Shown here piece after piece: positions 1-8,445 of a DNA stretch of 64,000 nucleotides (its first letter is position 1; every line of letters starts with the position of its first letter). Location: contig JAYVTG010000091.1 in the NCBI GenBank assembly GCA_043774625.1, positions 1-64,000 on the forward strand. The letters run 5' to 3'. The notes beneath the pieces were generated by a model. It had not been told where the DNA came from and searched no databases. It was given only the letters and a program-made list of their open reading frames with translations. Source of the stretch: JAAFIP01 sp043774625 (lineage in GTDB: Bacteria; Pseudomonadota; Gammaproteobacteria; Burkholderiales; Burkholderiaceae_C). The position numbers and the translations under genes are program-made.

Positions 1-244
1 ACCTCGATCCTTGATAAGCATGTACACATGCACAGAATATTGGATGCACCCATCTGAGGCAAGTCACTAATCAGGAAAACTTTTTGCAGCGCATACCCCG
101 AGCGCGGCGCTCGCCCACCAAGCTGGCGTATTCGCCCTTGAGAACAGCACAAGTCTGCAAACGAGGCGTGTTCCTTGAGAATGGCGCCAACTTACCAACG
201 TAAGCGTATTTCCTCTGAGCGCAACACGCATTGCATCATGCAAT
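1..244. other. Intergenic region, window edge
   Basis: No coding sequence is supported here. The only structure seen is a 41-bp block (76-116) that recurs exactly near 54.4 kb; it is listed separately. Confidence 0.6.
76..116. repeat. 41-bp dispersed repeat, copy 1
   Basis: This block is identical over 41 bp to 54427-54467 and contains the short palindrome CGAGCGCGGCGCTCG. Similarity continues in degenerate form to about position 150. Both copies lie in gene-free DNA, so it is a dispersed non-coding repeat of unknown role. Confidence 0.85.
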
Positions 245-649
245 TTATCGAAAAATTACATCCTTTGTCGCATTGGACTTGCGCTGCAACTGCGTCAACC
301 CACCATAGCCCCAGTCACTGGCGGGCAGCTCGCGCACGATGACGTAGCTGGCCTCGTGCAAGTTGCCCAACTGGTGGCGCAGCTCGGCGTGGGCCGTGGC
401 AATAAACCGTGCTTTTTCATCCACCGTATTGGTGCCTGCGGTGATGTTGATCTCTAAACACGCGGCACTTTGCGTGGCGTTTTGCCCGCCGATCAAAAAC
501 CGCGCGGCGGGCATGTCGTCGATCATCACCACCGTCACATCGGGCTTTTTGTGCAATACGTCGGCGGTGATGCGCGTCAGGGCTGCGCCTAGCGCGGCGT
601 AACGTTCAGGGTTTTGCAGCGGCGTGATTCGCAGGTTCAACGTGGGCAT
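245..649 (-). CDS. Tautomerase/MIF superfamily protein
   Basis: A 134-residue protein of the tautomerase superfamily. It begins Met-Pro-Thr-Leu, so removal of Met would expose the N-terminal proline that acts as the catalytic base in this family. Family members isomerise keto-enol substrates such as phenylpyruvate or unsaturated oxo acids; the substrate here is unknown. The start (649) has a strong GGAGGTGC ribosome site and lies 13 bp inside the end of the upstream small gene, so the two are probably translationally coupled. The pair is divergent from a LysR regulator, a plausible controller. The length is about twice that of a minimal 4-oxalocrotonate tautomerase subunit and fits the larger members. 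Confidence 0.85.
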   Translation of the reverse strand: MPTLNLRITPLQNPERYAALGAALTRITADVLHKKPDVTVVMIDDMPAARFLIGGQNATQSAACLEINITAGTNTVDEKARFIATAHAELRHQLGNLHEASYVIVRELPASDWGYGGLTQLQRKSNATKDVIFR

Positions 650-897
650 GCTGCACCTCCAACCGGGGTGGAAGAAGTGGCGCAGGCTTCAGCTTGCGTC
701 GCGCGGCCTAATGTCATACGGCGTAGCAGTTGACGGCGAACGAAAGCTGTAAATCTGGCCCAGTAAGCGTCCGCCAAGTCGCGGCGGGCTTGCACGGCCT
801 GCCGATGAATCATTTGCACAATTTGCAAATCCGGGGCGATTTGGTCACGCTCTTGCATGCGGGCGATGGCAGCGTCAAGGCGGGTGGATGATCGCAT
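637..897 (-). CDS. Small basic protein of unknown function
   Basis: An 86-residue Arg/Ala-rich protein that I do not recognise. The start at 897 was chosen over the upstream in-frame start at 960 because it follows an AAGGAAAAAATC ribosome site. A central stretch (about residues 44-62) is aromatic and arginine-rich (Tyr-Trp-Ala-Arg-Phe, then Arg-Arg-Gln-Leu-Leu-Arg-Arg), reminiscent of small DUF1127-like proteins, but that is only a resemblance. It overlaps the tautomerase start and so looks like the first gene of a two-gene operon opposite the LysR gene. Confidence 0.6.
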   Translation of the reverse strand: MRSSTRLDAAIARMQERDQIAPDLQIVQMIHRQAVQARRDLADAYWARFTAFVRRQLLRRMTLGRATQAEACATSSTPVGGAACPR

Positions 898-916
898 GAT
901 TTTTTCCTTATTTAAC

Positions 917-938
917 GCTTCGAAAACTTTTTTGAAGC
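917..938. promoter_or_regulatory. Inverted repeat in the tautomerase/LysR divergent promoter
   Basis: GCTTCgAAAA faces TTTTTTGAAGC in the gap between two divergent genes. A LysR operator often contains such an interrupted dyad, so it is a candidate site for the adjacent LysR protein. No binding evidence is available. Confidence 0.35.
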
Positions 939-1030
939 TACGTTGACTGTAGGCAAGCAACGCCTATTCGGAAAGCCCGTGCAGTGCACATTGCTTTTGC
1001 GTAAAATGCAAAACAAAGAGGCTTGAAACC

Positions 1031-1921
1031 ATGGATTTAGACGACGTACAGACTTTTAAGCGGGTCGTTGAATTGGGTTCGCTGTCTGCTGTCGCGCGTG
1101 AACGTGAGGTGCCGGTGAGCCACATCTCGCGCGCCATTTCACGGTTGGAGGCTTTGCACAAGGTGCGGCTTTTGCACCGCAGCACACACGCCTTGTCGCT
1201 TACCGAAGCAGGGCAGGCCCTGCTGGACCACGGCAAGCGCATGCTAACCAGTCTGGCCGACTTGCAGGCAGACTTTGCCGCGAACCAGGTGGATATCAGC
1301 GGCACGGTGCATATTGGTATTAGCCCAGCCATGGCGCAATACGTTATCGTGCCTAGCCTGGGCGCACTGGCTGCGCAGCACCCGCGCCTGGGTGTTGAGC
1401 TGCATGTGGACGACCGTTCGGTAGACATCGTGCGCCATGGGCTAGACATGACGATTCGCACCGGGCCGCTGGGGTCTGACAACCTGGTGGCGCGGCCCAT
1501 TGGCGAGCACGGCAGGCGTTTGTATGCCTCGCCATCCTACGCAAAGCTGTATGGCTTACCCACAACCGTAGACGATTTGCAGCAACACCGGGTAGTGACC
1601 AACAGCGTAGTGCCCACCTACAACCGCTGGCCCTTTATGGTGAATGGCAAGCCGCTGGTCATCACGCCGCGCGGCTTTTACCGCGCCAACTCCACCGGCA
1701 TCATCATGACCATGGCCCTGCAGGACCTGGGCATTGTGCGGGGCAACACCGCCATTTGCGAACCCCTGGTGGCGCGTGGCGACCTGGTGAGGGTACTGGA
1801 CGCGTTGGTGCAGTACGAAGCCGTGCCCATCAACGCCGTGATGCTGCAAGAGCGCCACCGCGCGCCCAAGGTGCGGGCCTGCATTGAGTTTTTTGCACAA
1901 TGGTTGAATAGAAAAGAGTAG
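1031..1921 (+). CDS. LysR family transcriptional regulator
   Basis: A 296-residue LysR-type regulator, the usual length for the family. Residues 1-60 form the winged helix-turn-helix (LDDVQTFKRVVELGSLSAVA, then a recognition helix around HISRAISRLE). Residues 90-290 form the periplasmic-binding-protein-like effector domain. It is divergent from the tautomerase operon with about 130 bp between them, the classic arrangement for a LysR gene controlling its neighbour. The effector is unknown. Confidence 0.92.
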   Translation: MDLDDVQTFKRVVELGSLSAVAREREVPVSHISRAISRLEALHKVRLLHRSTHALSLTEAGQALLDHGKRMLTSLADLQADFAANQVDISGTVHIGISPAMAQYVIVPSLGALAAQHPRLGVELHVDDRSVDIVRHGLDMTIRTGPLGSDNLVARPIGEHGRRLYASPSYAKLYGLPTTVDDLQQHRVVTNSVVPTYNRWPFMVNGKPLVITPRGFYRANSTGIIMTMALQDLGIVRGNTAICEPLVARGDLVRVLDALVQYEAVPINAVMLQERHRAPKVRACIEFFAQWLNRKE

Positions 1922-2035
1922 CGCACAGGCGCGTCTGTGTGTATGGCATGCGCCTGAACTGAGGGGGTAGCAGATCCGACATGAATCACATAGAGCCTCG
2001 ATTTGACAGGCTCGTAAAAGGGGGACAATAAGCCC

Positions 2036-2608
2036 ATGACCAACCCCGATTCACCCAGCGGCTTTACGCTTGCAGATGCTGTGCCAGCGGCCTCGTCGCC
2101 GCCCATCCAGCCTGGCGTGCTGCGCCCCACAGTGCGCTTTATGTTGGCCCACCCTGCGCGCATCATCGCCTTGGGTTTTGGCTCGGGTCTGTCGCGTTTT
2201 GCACCTGGCACGGCGGGTACGCTGTGGGCCTGGGTGGCGTTTTTAGTGCTGCAAAAATATTTAGACGTGGCGCACATGGGTTACCTCATCGCCGCGTCTT
2301 TACCCATCGGCTGGTGGGCCTGCACGCGCTGCGCGCAGCACATGCGGGTGATGGACCCCGGCAGTATTGTGTGGGACGAGGTGGTGGCGTTCTGGATTAT
2401 TCTGTGGCTCATTGCGCCTTCCAGCTTTATGGGGCAGTTGGTGGCGTTTGTGCTGTTCCGCTTTTTTGACGCGGTCAAACCCGGCCCCGTGGCCTGGGCA
2501 GACGGCTCGTTCAAGGGCTTTGGCTGGAGTGGTGGTTTTGGCATTATGTTTGACGACCTGGTCGCGGCTGGTTGCACACTGCTGGCAATCGCCATCTGGC
2601 GGTTTTAA
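2036..2608 (+). CDS. pgpA: Phosphatidylglycerophosphatase A
   Basis: A 190-residue inner-membrane phosphatase that removes the phosphate from phosphatidylglycerophosphate to make phosphatidylglycerol. The family signatures are present: GFGSGLSRFAPGTAGTLWAW near residues 43-62, the acidic DPGSIVWDEVVAFWI motif and FFDAVKPGP. Several hydrophobic segments (about residues 62-75, 85-100, 120-145, 165-185) fit a multi-pass protein. The N-terminal 30-odd residues are a non-conserved Ser/Pro-rich extension. It lies 19 bp upstream of the CinA-type gene, probably in one transcript; in related bacteria thiL-pgpA-cinA are often adjacent. Confidence 0.95.
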   Translation: MTNPDSPSGFTLADAVPAASSPPIQPGVLRPTVRFMLAHPARIIALGFGSGLSRFAPGTAGTLWAWVAFLVLQKYLDVAHMGYLIAASLPIGWWACTRCAQHMRVMDPGSIVWDEVVAFWIILWLIAPSSFMGQLVAFVLFRFFDAVKPGPVAWADGSFKGFGWSGGFGIMFDDLVAAGCTLLAIAIWRF

Positions 2609-2627
2609 ATTCAAACCTGATTATCAT

Positions 2628-3128
2628 ATGCTATTAAATTCAGAGCTGCTCGCGCACTATCCATGCTGGCAATTGGCAGATTTACTGGTTAAAAACGGTT
2701 ATAAACTGGCTACTGCCGAGAGTTGCACCGGCGGACTCATCGGTGCGGTGTGCACATCTGTTGCAGGTTCGTCAGACTGGTTTGAACGCGGCTTTGTCAC
2801 TTATTCCAACGAAGCCAAAACCGAACAACTTGGCGTAGACGCTGCGCTGATTGCCGAGCACGGCGCGGTGAGCGAACTGGTCGTCCGCGCCATGGCTTTT
2901 GGTGCCATTCGCTTCAGCCGCGCGCAGGTCAGCGTGGCCGTTACCGGCGTGGCAGGCCCCACAGGCGGCAGCGCGGCCAAGCCGGTGGGCACCGTGTGGT
3001 TTGGTTTTTCTGTCAACGGTAACCTGGTGAGCGAAGTACAGCACTTTACGGGCGACCGGGCTGGCGTGCGAGAGGCCACGGTGCAATACGCCTTGCAGCG
3101 TTTAATACAGTTGCTGCAAATTTCATAG
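2628..3128 (+). CDS. pncC: CinA C-terminal domain nicotinamide-nucleotide amidohydrolase
   Basis: A 166-residue stand-alone CinA C-terminal domain (PncC type), which deamidates nicotinamide mononucleotide in pyridine nucleotide recycling. The family core is clear: ATAESCTGGLIGAVCTSVAG near residues 28-47, then GAVSELVV and AVTGVAGPTGGSAAKPVGTV. The only in-frame ATG close to the family start is at 2628, and the first 15 or so codons are made of a dispersed repeat (2630-2670). The repeat may therefore have supplied a new start region. No strong ribosome site is visible, so coupling to pgpA is possible. Confidence 0.92.
   Translation: MLLNSELLAHYPCWQLADLLVKNGYKLATAESCTGGLIGAVCTSVAGSSDWFERGFVTYSNEAKTEQLGVDAALIAEHGAVSELVVRAMAFGAIRFSRAQVSVAVTGVAGPTGGSAAKPVGTVWFGFSVNGNLVSEVQHFTGDRAGVREATVQYALQRLIQLLQIS
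2630..2670 (+). repeat. AGCTGCT dispersed repeat, copy 1
   Basis: A ~40-bp dispersed repeat in the order tattaaattca-GCTGCTCGCGCA-ytat-GCTGGC. It begins at the last base of the CinA-type gene's start codon and supplies its first codons (Leu-Leu-Asn-Ser-Glu-Leu-Leu-Ala-His-Tyr). Confidence 0.85.
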
Positions 3129-3440
3129 CCGCTTGCACTTCGTACTTGAATCCGCCGATGGTGGCAGATGACGGCTTTAATCAGTAAGGTGGTGCTGCCT
3201 GGCAAATTCCCACTGATCGAGGCGCCAGCAAACCACACAGGCAGGCATTCCCAGAACCCTAGCAACAGAGTAGTTCAAGTTGCAAATAGTCACACAAATC
3301 TCTCGATTGGTGCGATTCAATCGACTGCTGATAGACCTATGCACCGTGTAGGCTGGATTTGCACATAAATAGTGCTCTTTAGTAGCCATAGCGTCCAAAA
3401 ATGTAAACAAAACTGGCATGTTTTGTGAATTGTCATAGAT
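3129..3440. other. Intergenic region upstream of ABC transporter operon
   Basis: About 310 bp with no convincing gene on either strand. It must hold the promoter of the following six-gene operon. The half nearest the operon is AT-rich. No clear operator dyad was recognised. Confidence 0.5.
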
Positions 3441-4460
3441 ATGAAAACCCATGTTTCATCAGCTGCTATAGAGCTGGTTGCGCTGACCAAGCGCTACAGT
3501 GCAGACCCCACGCAGGCAGCGGCAGTTGACAACATCAACTTGCGCATCGCCAGCGGGAGCTACTGCTGCCTGCTGGGGCCTTCTGGCTGCGGCAAGAGCA
3601 CCACCCTGCGCATGATTGCCGGACATGAGACCGCTACCAGTGGCGACATTTTGCTGGAAAGCCGCAACATCACCGCATTGCCTGCAGCGCAGCGCGGTAC
3701 TGCCATGATGTTCCAAAGCTTTGCTTTGTTTCCCCACTTGAGCGCGCTGGACAATGTGGCTTTTAGTCTGAAGATGCAAGGCATGGACAAGGCGCAGCGC
3801 CATGCCAAAGCGCAAGACTTGCTGGACCGCGTGGCTATGACGCCCTACGCACAGCGCAAACCCCATGAACTGTCTGGCGGTCAGCAACAGCGTGTGGCAC
3901 TGGCGCGCGCCCTGATGACGGAACCACGTACCTTGCTGTTGGATGAGCCTTTGTCAGCACTGGACCCTTTCTTGCGCGTTCAAATGCGAGCAGAGTTGAG
4001 GCGCTGGCAAAAAGAACTGGGGCTTACCTTCATCCACGTGACTCATTCTCAAGAAGAAGCCATGGCACTGGCCGATATGGTGGTGGTGATGAACCATGGC
4101 CATATTGTGCAAGTGGGCACGCAGCGCGACGTGTACAACAAACCAGCCAGCGAGTTTGTTGCCCGCTTCATGGGTGGACACAATGTGCTGCACACCAGTA
4201 CAGGCAAGGTGGCCGTGCGCAGTGACCATATGCAGATCGCCCCAGCCAGCCCTACCGATGGTGGTATCGCTGGCACGGTGACCGACGTGGAATACCAAGG
4301 CAGCTATGTGCTACTGGGGTTGCACGCCCACGATGGGTCGGGCAAGCAAAGCTTGTCGGTCATGCTACCAGAAGCGAAATTCGTCAACCGCCCCTTTGCC
4401 CTGGGCGAGAACGTCAACCTGTCTTGGGCGGACGCGCATGCCCATGCGTTGCCTGCCTGA
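3441..4460 (+). CDS. ABC transporter ATP-binding protein, PotA-like
   Basis: A 339-residue ATPase of the spermidine/putrescine (PotA) class. Walker A is GPSGCGKST at residues 46-54, the Q-loop is in MFQSFALFPHL, the signature is LSGGQQQRVALARAL, and Walker B is LLLDEPLSALD followed by a switch histidine in IHVTHSQEEA. A C-terminal TOBE-like regulatory region follows residue 240. It energises import by the two permeases encoded downstream and is the first gene of an operon that continues through the binding protein, permeases, a creatininase-like enzyme and a racemase. Polyamine specificity cannot be assumed. Confidence 0.95.
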   Translation: MKTHVSSAAIELVALTKRYSADPTQAAAVDNINLRIASGSYCCLLGPSGCGKSTTLRMIAGHETATSGDILLESRNITALPAAQRGTAMMFQSFALFPHLSALDNVAFSLKMQGMDKAQRHAKAQDLLDRVAMTPYAQRKPHELSGGQQQRVALARALMTEPRTLLLDEPLSALDPFLRVQMRAELRRWQKELGLTFIHVTHSQEEAMALADMVVVMNHGHIVQVGTQRDVYNKPASEFVARFMGGHNVLHTSTGKVAVRSDHMQIAPASPTDGGIAGTVTDVEYQGSYVLLGLHAHDGSGKQSLSVMLPEAKFVNRPFALGENVNLSWADAHAHALPA

Positions 4461-4501
4461 AAGACCTCTCTTCATTTTTTTCAAACCACCAGGAGCTAAC
4501 C

Positions 4502-5773
4502 ATGTCACATGCATTTGATTCCTCTCACGCAGACTTCCCACGCCGCGCCTTGCTTAAAGGCATGGGCGGCATATTGGCAACCGGCATTGCGCCAGCGGTG
4601 CTTTCTCAAGAAAAAATTACCCTGCGATATTTAGGTACAGCGGTCAATCAGGACAAAGCCATCGGCGACAAGTTTGAAAAAGACACTGGCATCAAGATTC
4701 AATACGTTGCCGTTACCACCGACGACGTGACCAAACGTGCCGTTACCGCACCTAATAGCTTTGACTTGATAGACACCGAATATTTTTCACTCAAAAAAAT
4801 CGTGCCGACGGGCAACCTCAAAGGTATTGACAGCAAGCGCATCAAAAATGCGGACAAGATCACTTCGTTATTCACGACTGGTGAAGTTGCTGGCAAAAAA
4901 GTAGGCGACCAAGGTACAGCGCCTAAAAAGACGATCTTTTTAGAAGGCGAAAAGTCCAAGGTATTTGCCAAGTCGCCCACGCAGTTCATGTCGCTCATTC
5001 CCACCGTGTACAACGCTGATACGCTGGGTATTCGCCCTGACCTGATCAAGCGCCCCATCGAGAGTTGGGCTGAGTTGCTCAACCCAGAATTCAAAGGTAA
5101 GGCATCCATTTTGAACATTCCGTCCATTGGCATCATGGACGCCGCCATGGTGGTGGAAGCCACCGGCAAATACAAATACCCAGACAAAGGCAATATGACC
5201 AAGAAAGAAATTGACTTGACCATTGCCACCTTGATAGAAGCCAAAAAAGCAGGCCAGTTCCGTGCACTGTGGAAGGACTTTAACGAATCGGTGAACCTCA
5301 TGGCGTCTGGCGAAGTGGTGATTCAGTCGATGTGGTCACCCGCCGTGACTGCCGTTCGCACCAAGGGCATTGCCTGCAACTTTCAGCCACTCAAAGAAGG
5401 TTATCGCGCCTGGGCTGCAGGCTTTGGTATTCCAGCAACGCTGTCGGGCAAAAAGCTGGACGGCGCATACGAATTTATCAACTGGTTCCTGGACGGCTGG
5501 GCTGGCGCTTACCTGAACCGCCAGGGCTACTACAGCGCAGTGCTGGACACCGCCAAGGCCAAGATGGAAGCCTATGAATGGGCTTACTGGATGGAGGGCA
5601 AGCCCGCTGCGCAAGACATCAAGGGCCCTAACGGCGACTTGCTAGCCAAGACTGGTGCCGTGCGCGATGGTGGCAGCTACGAGACTCGCATGGGCAGCAT
5701 TGCTTGCTGGAACGCGGTAATGGACGAGAACGAATATATGGTGAAGAAGTGGAACGAATTCGTAGCCGCATAA
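4502..5773 (+). CDS. ABC transporter substrate-binding protein, PotD/F-like
   Basis: A 423-residue periplasmic solute-binding protein. The start at 4502 has an AGGAG site 6 bp upstream and yields a leader with a twin-arginine pattern (Phe-Pro-Arg-Arg-Ala-Leu-Leu-Lys followed by a hydrophobic stretch ending near Ala-Val-Leu-Ser-Gln), suggesting Tat export. The mature part begins ITLRYLGTAVNQ and resembles the spermidine/putrescine-binding family, which also includes receptors for other cationic or amide compounds. Its neighbours (ATPase before, permeases after) complete the importer. The downstream amidohydrolase and racemase suggest a cyclic amide or amino-acid-like ligand. Confidence 0.92.
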   Translation: MSHAFDSSHADFPRRALLKGMGGILATGIAPAVLSQEKITLRYLGTAVNQDKAIGDKFEKDTGIKIQYVAVTTDDVTKRAVTAPNSFDLIDTEYFSLKKIVPTGNLKGIDSKRIKNADKITSLFTTGEVAGKKVGDQGTAPKKTIFLEGEKSKVFAKSPTQFMSLIPTVYNADTLGIRPDLIKRPIESWAELLNPEFKGKASILNIPSIGIMDAAMVVEATGKYKYPDKGNMTKKEIDLTIATLIEAKKAGQFRALWKDFNESVNLMASGEVVIQSMWSPAVTAVRTKGIACNFQPLKEGYRAWAAGFGIPATLSGKKLDGAYEFINWFLDGWAGAYLNRQGYYSAVLDTAKAKMEAYEWAYWMEGKPAAQDIKGPNGDLLAKTGAVRDGGSYETRMGSIACWNAVMDENEYMVKKWNEFVAA

Positions 5774-5801
5774 AGACCATGACGCACCATAACAGGACAC
5801 A

Positions 5802-6713
5802 ATGAGCGAACCGGTTACTGCCAGCACACTGCCAGCCATCCCCAGTACACGAGGCGTTGCAGCATGGTGGCAAGCCAGCCCGTTTGCTCTGGTGTTTGCG
5901 TTTTTCTTTTTGCTGCCTCTGGCCTTGGTGTTTATGGTCAGTTTTTGGGAGTCGGGCGAATATTCACTCTCGCCTGCGTTCGTTTTTAAGAGTTACGCAT
6001 CTATCTTTGAAGGCTGTAGCAACATACAAGAACTGTGCGTAACCTTTAAAACCTATCTTTCTACATTCAAGTTTTGTTTGTTGGTGTGGTTCATCACCCT
6101 GGCGCTGGGTTTTGCTGTAGCCTACTTTTTAGCCTTCCATGTGCGCAGCCCCAGTACGCAAACCTTGCTATTTGTGCTGTGCACCGTGCCGTTCTGGACG
6201 TCGAATGTCATCCGCATGATTTCGTGGATACCGCTTCTGGGTCGCAACGGGCTGGTAAACCAGAGTTTGCAAGGGACGGGCCTGATTGAGCAGCCTGTGG
6301 AATGGCTGTTGTTTTCTGATTTTTCGGTGGTGCTGGCCTTCGTGCATCTGTACACCATGTTCATGATCGTGCCCATCTTTAACAGCATGATGCGCATTGA
6401 TCGCTCGTTGCTGGAAGCTGCCAGCGATGCTGGGGCCAGCAGCTGGCAAACGCTGTGGAATGTCGTCGCACCCTTGTCGCGCACGGGCATCATCATTGGT
6501 TCTATTTTTGTCATTACCATTGTGATGGGTGACTTTGTCACCATTGGCGTGATGGGCGGTCAGCAAATAGCCTCTATCGGAAAAATCATCCAGGTGCAGA
6601 CCTCGTATTTGCAGTTTCCGCTGGCTGCCGCCAACGCCGTGATTTTGTTGCTACTGGTGCTGATGATGATTTGGGCGCTCACGCGCCTGGTCGATATTCG
6701 CAAGGAGCTTTGA
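5802..6713 (+). CDS. ABC transporter permease, PotB-like
   Basis: A 303-residue inner-membrane permease with about six transmembrane segments (first near residues 27-50). The conserved cytoplasmic EAA loop, which docks to the ATPase, is present as LLEAASDAGASSWQTLWNVV near residues 205-224. An AGGA site precedes the ATG. It would pair with the following permease to form the heterodimeric channel of the importer. Confidence 0.93.
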   Translation: MSEPVTASTLPAIPSTRGVAAWWQASPFALVFAFFFLLPLALVFMVSFWESGEYSLSPAFVFKSYASIFEGCSNIQELCVTFKTYLSTFKFCLLVWFITLALGFAVAYFLAFHVRSPSTQTLLFVLCTVPFWTSNVIRMISWIPLLGRNGLVNQSLQGTGLIEQPVEWLLFSDFSVVLAFVHLYTMFMIVPIFNSMMRIDRSLLEAASDAGASSWQTLWNVVAPLSRTGIIIGSIFVITIVMGDFVTIGVMGGQQIASIGKIIQVQTSYLQFPLAAANAVILLLLVLMMIWALTRLVDIRKEL

Positions 6714-6715
6714 GC

Positions 6716-7645
6716 GTGACTGCATCCATCCCTATGTTGGCACCACCAGCTCTTGGCCCGTACACACACGTGCGCAGCATCACGCAGCGCGCACCGGGTT
6801 TCTGGCCTCTGGCCATAGTGTTTGCGCTGTTTGTGGTGTTTCTCTACGGGCCCATGGTCACTATTTTTATTTTGAGCTTTCAGGGTCCGGAAGGCGGTTT
6901 GACCTTTCCCTTGCGCGGCATTTCCTTGCACTGGTTTTATAAGCTGGCTGAAGGTTTGGGCACGGTAGACATTGGTGCTGCGTTTCGCCGCTCCTTGCTG
7001 GTAGGCAGCGTAGTGACCGTGTTGACTCTGGTGTTATCGGTGTTGGCTGGCTTGGCATTTCGAAAAAAACTGCGTGGTGGTAATACCTTGTTTTTTGTGA
7101 CAGTTGCCAGCCTGATCATGCCGTCCATCATCGTTTCGCTGGGCATCGGTTTGCAGTTTCGTTTGCTGGACGAGGGCATCAAATGGGCGTTGCAAGCTAT
7201 GGGCGCAGAGGCTGCGCTGGAAGGATTTGGCACTTCTTTAGGCTTGCTCACCTCTGCCTTGGGCGCGCACCTGACATGGACACTACCCTTTGGTTTGCTG
7301 ATCATGTTTGCAGTATTCAACCGCTTTAACCCTGCCTTTGAGGAGGCTGCCAGAGACTTAGGTGCCAGCCATTGGCAGTCGTTTCGCCATGTGGTGCTGC
7401 CTATGATTGCGCCTTCTGTTGTGGGGGTGGGCATGTTTGGTTTTACATTAAGCTGGGACGAAATTGCGCGCACCTCGCAAGCGATTGGTGATGTGAATAC
7501 CTTACCGCTGGAACTGCAAGGCCTGACCACTACGGTCACTACACCCGCCATTTATGCACTGGGCACCGTGACTACCCTGGTCTCGTTATTGGTGATTGCA
7601 GCGGCCATGGCAACAGCTGCCTGGTTGCGCCGTCGCCGCTTATAA
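6716..7645 (+). CDS. ABC transporter permease, PotC-like
   Basis: A 309-residue second permease. The GTG at 6716 was chosen because an AAGGAG site, located at the end of the previous gene, lies 8 bp upstream; the first ATG is six codons later. Its EAA loop is FEEAARDLGASHWQSFRHVV. About six transmembrane segments are visible, the first near residues 22-45. Only 2 bp separate it from the stop of the PotB-like gene, so translation is probably coupled. Confidence 0.93.
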   Translation: MTASIPMLAPPALGPYTHVRSITQRAPGFWPLAIVFALFVVFLYGPMVTIFILSFQGPEGGLTFPLRGISLHWFYKLAEGLGTVDIGAAFRRSLLVGSVVTVLTLVLSVLAGLAFRKKLRGGNTLFFVTVASLIMPSIIVSLGIGLQFRLLDEGIKWALQAMGAEAALEGFGTSLGLLTSALGAHLTWTLPFGLLIMFAVFNRFNPAFEEAARDLGASHWQSFRHVVLPMIAPSVVGVGMFGFTLSWDEIARTSQAIGDVNTLPLELQGLTTTVTTPAIYALGTVTTLVSLLVIAAAMATAAWLRRRRL

Positions 7646-7660
7646 AAAGAGAGGTTTGCG

Positions 7661-8437
7661 ATGCTCAACCAACACTCTGTCAATACTAAAGCCGCCCCGT
7701 ACGAATTGCTCAATACACGCACTTTGGCTGAGGGTGCGTATGACACGGCAATTGTGCCCATTGGTTCATGCGAAAGCCACGGCGACCATTTACCTTTTGG
7801 CATGGACGCGTTGACTGCACACGCACTGGCCCTGCGCGTGGGCGCCAAAGTACCACACAGTATGGTGCTGCCGCCTACCTTCTTTGGTATGAGCCACCAC
7901 TATCGCCACCAGCCGATGAGCATCAGTCTTTCTAGCCAAACCACGACAGCCTTGTTCCGCGATATTTTTGATTCGTTGGTTATTTCAGGAATCCAGAATA
8001 TTTTTGTACTCAATGGTCACGATGGCAACACTCCGTGCTGGGAAACTGCGGCCCGCGATTCAAAGCTGGCGCACCCGCAGGTGCGCATTGCGGGTGTGGA
8101 CTGGTGGGTGCCCGTCAGCCAACTGTGCGCCGCTGATATGTTTGAAGTATGGTCTGGCTGGGGGCATGGTGGCGAGGCGGAAACGTCCATAGGGCTGGAG
8201 CTGTTTGAACAGTGGGTAGACATGCCCAACGCCCGTGGCTCTATTCCAGATGTAGACCCCATCATCAAACAAATTTGGCTGTTCAAAGAACTCACGGCTA
8301 GCGGTGCGACGGGCGCGCCGTCCAAAGCCACCAAAGAAAAAGGACGACGCATGGCAGAGGCAGTGGTGGACTACATCGCCAATTATCTGACACAGCAGCG
8401 CGTGACCACGCCTGGTTATTCACAACAACTTGCCTGA
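7661..8437 (+). CDS. Creatininase family amidohydrolase
   Basis: A 258-residue member of the creatininase (creatinine amidohydrolase) family of metal-dependent ring-opening amidases. Metal-site motifs are visible: GSCESHGDHLPFGMDA near residues 33-48, LNGHDGN near 120-126 and GHGGEAETS near 167-175. The family includes creatininase, MftE-type peptidases and FAPy deformylases, so the substrate is open. A site GAGAGG is 8-9 bp before the start. Position behind an importer and before a racemase suggests it opens a cyclic amide taken up by that importer. Confidence 0.88.
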   Translation: MLNQHSVNTKAAPYELLNTRTLAEGAYDTAIVPIGSCESHGDHLPFGMDALTAHALALRVGAKVPHSMVLPPTFFGMSHHYRHQPMSISLSSQTTTALFRDIFDSLVISGIQNIFVLNGHDGNTPCWETAARDSKLAHPQVRIAGVDWWVPVSQLCAADMFEVWSGWGHGGEAETSIGLELFEQWVDMPNARGSIPDVDPIIKQIWLFKELTASGATGAPSKATKEKGRRMAEAVVDYIANYLTQQRVTTPGYSQQLA

Positions 8438-8445
8438 CAATCCCT

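Noticed and set aside
964..1500. 178-codon minus-strand frame
   Set aside because: It is antisense to the LysR gene and has the Ser/Cys-rich composition of a shadow frame.
3177..3452. 91-codon minus-strand frame in the gap before the ABC operon
   Set aside because: No family feature was recognised; possibly a remnant, but the evidence is too weak to annotate.
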